Assembly (NCBI GenBank): GCA_964649265.1
Contig: CAZYPB010000007.1
Coordinates: 1 to 29,767, forward strand
Origin: CAZYPB01 sp964649265
GTDB taxonomy: Archaea > Micrarchaeota > Micrarchaeia > Burarchaeales > JAKAKT01
Length of the DNA stretch: 29,767 nt
Reading direction: 5' to 3'
Below, in pieces: positions 24,030 to 29,767 of the stretch (position 1 is its first letter; the number at the start of each line of letters is the position of its first letter). Both the position numbers and the translations under genes were made by a program. The notes under the pieces are model-generated. The model worked only from the letters and a program-made list of their open reading frames with translations, did no database searches and was not told where the DNA came from.

Positions 24030-24817
24030 TGCCACAACCCCAATTTCATCGAGAGTATGCGCGGAGGATTTCTTTTATGGGATGAACTTTTTACCATCCC
24101 ATAGATTTTCTTAACAGTTTTACGTTTTCCCAAATGTTTCACTATCTCATTACCATCCATATTTCTCTCCAGAAACATACCCAAAACAGAATCTGCAAAA
24201 GAATAGGCGAACCCAAGGTCACCCTCATCTGTCTGTTTTTCCCACAAATTAGGACTTGGTTTCTTTGCCAGTATCTTCTTAGGAACACCCACATGTTTTG
24301 CTAGATCGTAAACCTCTCCCTTGTACAAATCCCCAAGAGGAAGAAGGTCAACGCCCCCGTCACCATGCTTTGTGAAATACCCTAAGAGAAGCTCGCTTTT
24401 GTTTCCTGTTCCAAGTACAAGACTCTTTCTGTCTGAAGCTAAACCGTACAAGAAAACCATCCTTATCCTGGCAGCTATATTGCCCTTCTCAATTTTACTG
24501 CATTTCTTTTTTCTTACAGAATCAACTGAGTCAACTATGAGATCGACAATCCCACCAATGTCAATGAGGTAATGTTCTATCCCAAGACCCATGCAAAGTT
24601 CAACAGCATCAGAAACATCTTTCAAAGCAATCTTTCCAACGGGCATTATTGCACCTGCAACATTCTTCTTTCCAAGTGCTTTTACGGCTAATGTGGCACA
24701 CACGGCAGAGTCAACACCTCCGCTAACACCCACCACAACTCCACTATGCCCTGAGTTTTTCACATATTCCCTAAGGTTTCTTTTGATTATCCTTTCCACA
24801 AAACCGTAATCATACAT
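24026..24817 (-). CDS. nadE: NH3-dependent NAD+ synthetase
   Basis: NadE converts deamido-NAD+ to NAD+ with ATP and ammonia. The 263-residue protein has the N-type pyrophosphatase P-loop SGGVDSA (32-38), GNIAARIRM (112-120), LGTGNKSELLLGY (135-147) and KHGDGGVDLLPLGD (150-163). No glutaminase domain is present, so ammonia is the donor. The start at 24817 overlaps the end of the P-type ATPase gene by 8 bases; the in-frame extension to 24949 lies wholly inside that gene and is not used. Placement upstream of an NAD-dependent polyol dehydrogenase gene may be chance or a cofactor-supply link. Confidence 0.93.
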   Translation of the reverse strand: MYDYGFVERIIKRNLREYVKNSGHSGVVVGVSGGVDSAVCATLAVKALGKKNVAGAIMPVGKIALKDVSDAVELCMGLGIEHYLIDIGGIVDLIVDSVDSVRKKKCSKIEKGNIAARIRMVFLYGLASDRKSLVLGTGNKSELLLGYFTKHGDGGVDLLPLGDLYKGEVYDLAKHVGVPKKILAKKPSPNLWEKQTDEGDLGFAYSFADSVLGMFLERNMDGNEIVKHLGKRKTVKKIYGMVKSSSHKRNPPRILSMKLGLWQ

Positions 24818-27392
24818 CCAAATCACGCCTTCCGGTAAAAAACTTTCTAATCTCTTCAATAACCAACACACTACTGGAAACAACCAAGATGAGTATCCAA
24901 TCTTCAAATCCAAGGCCAGTGGTTTTGAAAACTTTCTGCAGCGGTTCAATATATATTATAAGAATCTGAAGCGCAGCGCATGTAATAAGTGCAGCTATCA
25001 GATACCCATTTCTAAGGAATTCAGAGAATACCGATTCCGTGTTTGAACGACAATTCAATGCATTGAAAAGCTGGAACATTACGAAACCAGTAAATGCAAT
25101 TGTAGATATCTCAACAGGCTCCCTATGAAGTGAAAGAACAATCAGGATTATTGTTCCAACACACATGATTGCACCAGTTGTTAAGACTCCTCCAATAAGG
25201 CCAGATATTATGCTCTCCTTTGGATTTCTGGGCTTTCTCTCCATTATCTTTTTTCCAGGGGCTTCTGTCCCCAAAGCAAGAGCAGGCGGACCATCCATTA
25301 TTATGTTTATCCAAAGCAGTCCAAGAGGGGTAAAAGGTATGGGCAGCCTTGCAAACGGAACTATGAACATCGTTGCAACTGCAGCTACATTTGTCGAGAA
25401 CTGGAACCTTACGAAGTTTCTTATGTTGTCATATATGTTCCTCCCATACTTCACCGCACGAACAATTGTGGCAAAATTATCATCTGCAAGTATAACCTCT
25501 GCCGTTTCCTTTGCAACGTCTGTTCCGGATCCCATTGCAACCCCCACATCAGCTCGCTTCAGTGCAGGAACATCGTTCACCCCGTCCCCAGTCATTGAGA
25601 CAACATGTCCCTTATCCTTGAGTGCCTTGACTATCCTAAGTTTGTGTTCAGGCATAACCCTTGCATATATACTGACTGAATCACACACTGCTCTTAGTTC
25701 GCGCTCCCCCATCTTTGAGAGCTCATCTCCCGTCAATATCCTATCCCCTTTCTGATATATCCCAACCTCTCCAGCAACTGCTCTCGCAGTTACAGGACTG
25801 TCACCAGTTATCATTATCGCTTTTACTCCCGCGTCCTTACAGTCCTTTACAGCCTGGAAAGCTTCTTCGCGCGGTGGGTCCATCATTCCTGCTAAACCAA
25901 GGAAAACAAGGCCGCTGTCAGTACTATGCGAGTCTTTCTCCACCCTCTTTTCAGCTATCGCAAGTACTCTCATCCCCTGAGATGCCATTCGCTCACTCTG
26001 CGCATACAACCTATCTTTATGCGACTTTGTGATCCTTTTCTGAGCTCCATTCAAGACAATAAAACTAGAGCGCTCTATTATTGATTCAAAAGCACCCTTA
26101 ACAAACGCCATGTGGCTTTTTCCAACACAATTCAAAGAGACCATCATCTTCCTTCTTGAGTCAAAAAGCTGATCTCCCTCAGCCGGGTTTTGTTTTCTCA
26201 ATTTGTTGTAATTCACCCCTGCCTTTTCAGCAAGAACAAGAAGAGCAATCTCTGTTGGATCCCCTACAACCTCTGCTCTTCCATTAACTCGAGTTATGGC
26301 AGCTGTATTGCACAGTACTGCTGATCCAAGAAGTGTTTTCAGAGTTTCAGATTGTTTCATCAGCGGAGTTCCATCTATGAGCAATCTTCCGGGCCCATCA
26401 TACCCATCTCCAGTTACAGTTATCTCTTCCATATCTACGAAAACACTCCTAACTGTCATCATGTTCTTTGTTATTGTGCCTGTTTTGTCTGTACAGATAA
26501 CAGTAACACTTCCAAGGGATTCAACAGCAAGCAGTTTCCTCACTATTGCATTCCTAGCAGCCATCTTTTTCATTCCTATTGCAAGGGTTATTGTTACAGT
26601 TGTCGGAAGTCCCTCGGGAACAGACGCAACGGCAAGCGTTACAGCTATAAGAAACATCTCTCTGTCATCTATGCCCGGATACATTGCTCTCCCAATGAAG
26701 AATATGGCGATGCATGCCACTATCCCAACAAGACCAATCCTACCTGCGAGCCAATCTAGTTTCCGCTGAAGAGGTGTCTTATCCTCCTTTACCTGTATTG
26801 TCTCAACAATCCTCCCCATCTCAGTTCTCATTCCAGTTCCGCGTATTATCCCGGTTCCTCTTCCCCTGGTGATAACTGTTCCCATGTACAAAAAGCCCAA
26901 TTCTCCTTCCCTGCCTGCCTCCTTTTCTACTGGCATGGATTCACCAGTAAGCATCGACTCATCCACAACCAGGCCAGTTGACTCAAGAAGCTCTACGTCT
27001 CCAGGCACTTTATCTCCTTCATCTACAATAACGATATCTCCAGGAACCAGATGTTTAGTATCCAGAACATGCTCCTCCCCATCTCTTAGGACCCGTGCCT
27101 TGAGTGCAGTCATACTTATGAGGGCCTCCATTGCTCTCTCGCCCCTGTATTCCTGTATAACCCCAAGCGAGACACTCAACAGAACTGCAACCAGTATCGC
27201 AGCTGCATCAAGTGTATCTCCAAGGAAAAACGAGACACTGGCGGCTATTATCAACAGTATGATTATGAAGTTCATAAACTGGTTAACAAGCAAACTAAGT
27301 GCCGTTGCCTTTCCCTTCCTCTTAAGCTCATTAGGTCCGTATTTCTTAAGCCTGTTTTCAGCTTCCTTTGTTGAGAGACCTTTGCGATTCAA
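24810..27392 (-). CDS. P-type cation-transporting ATPase (type II, Ca2+-like)
   Basis: An 860-residue P-type ATPase with the N-terminal cation-ATPase domain (GLSTKEAENRLKKYGPNEL), TGES (149-152), the M4 ion-site motif VASVPEGLP (255-263), the phosphorylated Asp302 in DKTGT (302-306), KGAFE of the nucleotide-binding domain, TGDGVNDVPALKRADVGVAMG-type hinge sequence, and an M6 motif NIIMDGPPALALG. In SERCA the M6 motif is N-x2-T-D; here the Thr is Met while Asn and Asp remain. Calcium is the usual ion for this group, but Mn2+, Na+ or K+ cannot be excluded. Start is TTG at 27392 with GAGGTG, overlapping the upstream stop codon, as Shine-Dalgarno. Confidence 0.9.
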   Translation of the reverse strand: MNRKGLSTKEAENRLKKYGPNELKRKGKATALSLLVNQFMNFIIILLIIAASVSFFLGDTLDAAAILVAVLLSVSLGVIQEYRGERAMEALISMTALKARVLRDGEEHVLDTKHLVPGDIVIVDEGDKVPGDVELLESTGLVVDESMLTGESMPVEKEAGREGELGFLYMGTVITRGRGTGIIRGTGMRTEMGRIVETIQVKEDKTPLQRKLDWLAGRIGLVGIVACIAIFFIGRAMYPGIDDREMFLIAVTLAVASVPEGLPTTVTITLAIGMKKMAARNAIVRKLLAVESLGSVTVICTDKTGTITKNMMTVRSVFVDMEEITVTGDGYDGPGRLLIDGTPLMKQSETLKTLLGSAVLCNTAAITRVNGRAEVVGDPTEIALLVLAEKAGVNYNKLRKQNPAEGDQLFDSRRKMMVSLNCVGKSHMAFVKGAFESIIERSSFIVLNGAQKRITKSHKDRLYAQSERMASQGMRVLAIAEKRVEKDSHSTDSGLVFLGLAGMMDPPREEAFQAVKDCKDAGVKAIMITGDSPVTARAVAGEVGIYQKGDRILTGDELSKMGERELRAVCDSVSIYARVMPEHKLRIVKALKDKGHVVSMTGDGVNDVPALKRADVGVAMGSGTDVAKETAEVILADDNFATIVRAVKYGRNIYDNIRNFVRFQFSTNVAAVATMFIVPFARLPIPFTPLGLLWINIIMDGPPALALGTEAPGKKIMERKPRNPKESIISGLIGGVLTTGAIMCVGTIILIVLSLHREPVEISTIAFTGFVMFQLFNALNCRSNTESVFSEFLRNGYLIAALITCAALQILIIYIEPLQKVFKTTGLGFEDWILILVVSSSVLVIEEIRKFFTGRRDLDV

Positions 27393-27401
27393 CCTAACAC
27401 C

Positions 27402-28907
27402 TCACAAATAATCGTCTATCATCGTCTGCCCACTTTTCTTATTATCCCTTCCAGTTTCCGTCTGAATTTTGTTCATTATCCTTTTCATCTTGTTCTCCTT
27501 CCTTTTCGAGACCCAATGATATGTTTCATCTCTTGTTCCTCTAGTTATTAATACAATTACTTCACCGGCACGAGTCCTCCCGGTCCTTCCCCTCCTCTGA
27601 ATACTCCTTATCTCACTTGGAACGGGCTCGTAGAACACCACACAATCAACGGAAGGGATGTCAAGTCCTTCCTCTCCTATCTGCGTTGCAACAAGCACAT
27701 TATATTCATTGCTTCTAAACATCTCAACTGTTTTCTTCTGGTCTTTTTGTGTTACTCCCTTTCCTTTTCCCACGAACATTATTGGTTTAACTCCATCCAC
27801 TTTTGAAAGTGCGGCAACAACCCTTCTTATCTGATCCCTATACTGCACAAACACAATGAAGCTCTTTCCTTGGTTCTTCTTCAATATTTCCACAAGTTTC
27901 TTCAGTTTAGGGTGCTCAGTCTGCAGCGCCGCGGCTCTTTCAAGCATGTTTTCTATCCTTTTGTCCACAAGAAGCCTCTCAACTGCTTTGCTCTTTTCTT
28001 TCCGTTCTTTCATTCTCTCAAAGAAATCAATGAATGTCCCTATCCCCTGTGTCTCAAGTAATTCATGTGCATGGATAAGATTGAATAGTTCGGCATATTT
28101 AGATAATGCAGTGTACTTCCAACCACCCTTTGCAGAGTCGATGTTATGTTTTATCGCAATTAGTTTCTTTTTAGAGATCCTTGTAGTTCCCCTTAGCAAA
28201 CCCATTCTCTGGAACACCGAAGCCCTCTCATCAATAAAACCACTCATTTCATTTCGAAGAGCATTCATATCTTCAGGCAGATCAACCTCAATCCACTTGA
28301 TGTTCTTTGGTTGCATGTACTCCTTTACATCTTCATCTTCTTCGTCTCTTATCTGAACTGAATCTATGCCTAAGGTTTTGGTAATCCCACGTATCTTTCG
28401 TTCATCTGCCCCTGGGGACGCAGTTAACCCCAACACCCTAATTCCCCTGTCTCCACAAGATACTGCGATATACGTGTATGCATATTTCCCAACGCACCTG
28501 TGTGCCTCATCAAAGACAACAAGAGAAACACCCTCAAGTGTAGTTCTTTTATTTGCTATGTCGTTCTGAAGTGTCTGGGGTGTAGCGAGTATGATTTTTC
28601 CACTTCTCCAGACGCCCTTCCTCTTAGTTGCAGGGATCTCTCCAGTTATAAGAACAATATCCTCTTCCTCTAGTGTCATCAGTTCAAGAAGTGTTTTCCT
28701 ATGCTGTTCTGCAAGTGGCTTTGTTGGAGCAAGAAGGTAGACTCTTCCCTTGCCCAGATACTCGTTTATAACAAGCGCAGCTATCAGTGTCTTTCCAAGC
28801 CCCGTTGGGAGCACAACAAGCGTATTGCTTTTGACTGCCTTTAGGGCTATGTCTATCTGGTAACTCCGCGGTTTCGGAGCACGTTCACTGAAAAAATTAT
28901 CTCCCAC
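27402..28907 (-). CDS. Hef-like superfamily 2 DNA helicase with C-terminal PIP box, no nuclease domain
   Basis: A 501-residue SF2 helicase of the Hef/FANCM/Mph1 type. Motif I is LPTGLGKT (33-40), motif Ia APTKPLAEQH (60-69), motif II DEAH (133-136), motif III TAS (162-164), and motif VI QRRGRTGR. A helical insert between the RecA domains (about 215-330) fits the Hef three-helix thumb region. Euryarchaeal Hef continues with an XPF-type nuclease; this one stops after the helicase, as in some other archaea. The last eight residues, QTMIDDYL (494-501), match a PCNA-interacting peptide (Q-x2-hydrophobic-x2-aromatic). The role would be fork restart and branched-DNA repair. Start is GTG at 28907; it is the first gene of the operon running to 22109. 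Confidence 0.87.
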   Translation of the reverse strand: MGDNFFSERAPKPRSYQIDIALKAVKSNTLVVLPTGLGKTLIAALVINEYLGKGRVYLLAPTKPLAEQHRKTLLELMTLEEEDIVLITGEIPATKRKGVWRSGKIILATPQTLQNDIANKRTTLEGVSLVVFDEAHRCVGKYAYTYIAVSCGDRGIRVLGLTASPGADERKIRGITKTLGIDSVQIRDEEDEDVKEYMQPKNIKWIEVDLPEDMNALRNEMSGFIDERASVFQRMGLLRGTTRISKKKLIAIKHNIDSAKGGWKYTALSKYAELFNLIHAHELLETQGIGTFIDFFERMKERKEKSKAVERLLVDKRIENMLERAAALQTEHPKLKKLVEILKKNQGKSFIVFVQYRDQIRRVVAALSKVDGVKPIMFVGKGKGVTQKDQKKTVEMFRSNEYNVLVATQIGEEGLDIPSVDCVVFYEPVPSEIRSIQRRGRTGRTRAGEVIVLITRGTRDETYHWVSKRKENKMKRIMNKIQTETGRDNKKSGQTMIDDYL

Positions 28908-28988
28908 GAGAAACCCCCATTGGCCTAAAGAAAGCTCAACAGCACGTATATCCTATAAAACGCTTATATTCCTTCTCTTTTAGAAAGC

Positions 28989-28997
28989 TATTTAAAT
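28989..28997 (+). promoter_or_regulatory. TATA box for the HMf-type histone gene
   Basis: TATTTAAAT-type box centred near 28993. Initiation about 26 bases later, near 29019, leaves a leader of about 10 bases before the ATG at 29029, with GTGGT as a weak Shine-Dalgarno. Confidence 0.5.
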
Positions 28998-29028
28998 TCG
29001 TGTTGCAGAACAATAAGCTTGTGGTATC

Positions 29029-29226
29029 ATGACAGTTCTTCCAAAGGCGCCTGTTGAAAGACTCATAAGGAAAGCAGGAGCTGACAGAGTTTCTGATGAT
29101 GCCGCAGAGGCACTCACAGGGATATTGGAGGATCTTGCAACGGAGATAGCATCCAAAGCAGTGAGGCTCTCAAAACACGCAGGAAGAAAAACAGTTAATG
29201 CAGATGACATTAAATTAGCGCAGTAG
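29029..29226 (+). CDS. Archaeal HMf-type histone
   Basis: A 65-residue tailless histone fold: LPKAPVERLIRKAGADRVS, a long central helix DDAAEALTGILEDLATEIASKAVRLSK-type segment, and the HAGRKTVNADDIKLA signature with the Arg-Thr pair that anchors DNA. Such histones dimerise and polymerise to wrap DNA in archaeal chromatin. The sequence matches canonical family members in length and motif order, in contrast to the tailed histone-fold gene at 4839-5252. It is divergent from the helicase gene. Confidence 0.95.
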   Translation: MTVLPKAPVERLIRKAGADRVSDDAAEALTGILEDLATEIASKAVRLSKHAGRKTVNADDIKLAQ

Positions 29227-29230
29227 TATG

Positions 29231-29238
29231 TTTTTATA
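29231..29238 (+). promoter_or_regulatory. TATA box for the Cys-rich membrane protein gene
   Basis: TTTTTATA centred at 29234.5 is 26-27 bases before the ATG at 29262, with no Shine-Dalgarno, so the message is leaderless. Confidence 0.6.
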
Positions 29239-29261
29239 CTGCCTTTTTCTAAAAACACTGC

Positions 29262-29648
29262 ATGGTAAAGAGCGTTTACACATTACTTTTCATATCATTA
29301 CTGTTTCCCTTTGTTTTCTCAGCCACCTGCGGTGATGGAATATGCTCCCCTGAAGAATCCTGCAGTTCTTGTTCAGTAGACTGCGGCCCATGCGTTGCAT
29401 GCACAGAAAAATGGTTCTGTTCGGGTAACACAACTCTTGGTCATCAGGATGAAAGCTGTAAGAGGACATTCTACTCCTGCGATCCAGGTTATCAATGCAG
29501 TACAGGCCAATGCATTCAACAAGAGGAAGTGGAGAAGCAGGAAGAAATTGAAGACGAACAAAAAGACATAACACTAATCATATTTTCAATTGCAGTAATC
29601 GCAGCTGTCCTCGGTGTGACTACCTATTTTCTTATAAAGAACACATAG
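29262..29648 (+). CDS. Small Cys-rich surface protein with C-terminal membrane anchor
   Basis: A 128-residue protein with a signal peptide (about 1-20, ending FVFSA), a cysteine-rich ectodomain holding the CGDGICSPEESCSSC module (23-37) and about eight further cysteines, and an acidic linker (EEVEKQEEIEDEQ). One C-terminal membrane helix (about 104-123) is followed by a very short tail. The CGDG module also occurs in the surface protein at 12243-14177. Disulfide-stabilised ectodomain; function unknown. Confidence 0.75.
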   Translation: MVKSVYTLLFISLLFPFVFSATCGDGICSPEESCSSCSVDCGPCVACTEKWFCSGNTTLGHQDESCKRTFYSCDPGYQCSTGQCIQQEEVEKQEEIEDEQKDITLIIFSIAVIAAVLGVTTYFLIKNT

Positions 29649-29659
29649 CACTTCGAAAG

Positions 29660-29670
29660 CTATTTATAAA
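29660..29670 (+). promoter_or_regulatory. TATA box for the gene at the window edge
   Basis: CTATTTATAAA centred near 29666 would start a message near 29692, leaving a leader of about 20 bases that contains the Shine-Dalgarno GAGGTGG at 29700-29706. Confidence 0.5.
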
Positions 29671-29711
29671 AGTGTAAACAAAACCCTAATACCGAAAAAG
29701 AGGTGGTCTTG

Positions 29712-29767
29712 TTGAGAGGTACCTTATCAGTCTTTGTGTTACTAGCGCTCTGCGCATCTGTTTTTGC
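29712..29767 (+). CDS. Start of a secreted or membrane protein, cut by the window end
   Basis: From a TTG at 29712 the frame reads MRGTLSVFVLLALCASVFA, a clear signal peptide, and runs off the window. GAGGTGG lies 5 bases upstream of the TTG, and a TATA box lies further up. A second TTG at 29709 is in frame but closer to the Shine-Dalgarno. Only 18 codons are visible, so nothing can be said about the mature protein. Confidence 0.55.
   Translation, partial: MRGTLSVFVLLALCASVF

Noticed and set aside
24818..24949. N-terminal extension of nadE upstream of 24817
   Set aside because: It lies inside the ATPase gene, and NadE homology begins at about MYDYGFVERII.
25165..25755. Open frame of 196 codons opposite the P-type ATPase
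   Set aside because: Complement of a strongly conserved region of the ATPase, with no start signals.
1..29767. tRNA, rRNA, CRISPR array, transposase or prophage remnants
   Set aside because: Intergenic spacers are nearly all under 125 bases and none folds or reads as such; no regular repeat-spacer pattern or transposase motif was seen.

Overview
The window is about 29.8 kb of densely coded archaeal chromosome. Archaeal markers are a DUF655 protein next to KsgA/Dim1, Orc1/Cdc6, an HMf-type histone, a Hef-like helicase, a membrane-type LonB protease and TATA boxes 24-27 nt upstream of many start codons (leaderless transcripts). Small cysteine-rich surface proteins and extreme compaction recall DPANN-type or other uncultivated archaea, but the phylum cannot be fixed from this sequence. 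Two runs of exactly 10 N (3588-3597, 10472-10481) are scaffold gaps of unknown true length. Each interrupts one gene.

Layout. 1-1349 (+): DUF655 protein and ksgA. 5252-1346 (-): a histone-fold protein with a coiled-coil tail, a large membrane-anchored surface protein broken by the first gap, and a NosD-like beta-helix protein. 5312-5704 (+): a small HExxH metallopeptidase. 6937-5687 (-): a PHP-domain protein with a zinc ribbon. 7010-8482 (+): a small membrane protein and orc1/cdc6. 9643-8483 (-): an Obg/YchF-type GTPase. 9699-11049 (+): the C-terminal half of LonB, beginning with a C-terminal intein fragment. 16500-11046 (-): LutB-like LUD/ferredoxin protein, PAP2 phosphatase, SEC59-like kinase, surface protein, rpiA and a DUF1405 protein. 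16550-16921 (+): a small membrane protein. 17013-22112 (+): two mannitol-dehydrogenase-family proteins and a large HAD phosphatase. 28907-22109 (-): Hef-like helicase, P-type ATPase, nadE, a PfkB sugar kinase and a zinc polyol dehydrogenase. 29029-29767 (+): histone, a cysteine-rich membrane protein and the start of another secreted protein.

Two systems stand out. First, LonB looks naturally split. The ORF at 9699 has its own promoter and an in-frame stop just upstream. It starts with a roughly 40-residue C-intein ending Asn|Ser exactly before the Walker-B half of LonB. The N-terminal half, with Walker A and the membrane anchor, would have to be encoded elsewhere and joined by protein trans-splicing. 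Second, the two convergent clusters meeting at 22109-22112 together encode what looks like a complete mannitol cycle: fructose-6-P to mannitol-1-P (MtlD family), to mannitol (HAD phosphatase), to fructose (zinc dehydrogenase), to fructose-6-P (PfkB kinase). NAD synthetase sits in the catabolic operon. The second MtlD paralogue has lost all three catalytic residues.

Compaction is extreme. All five convergent gene pairs abut or overlap at their stop codons, and at least two divergent pairs seem to share one symmetrical TATA box. No tRNA, rRNA, CRISPR array, transposase or insertion sequence was found, and no stretch over 300 bases lacks a gene.
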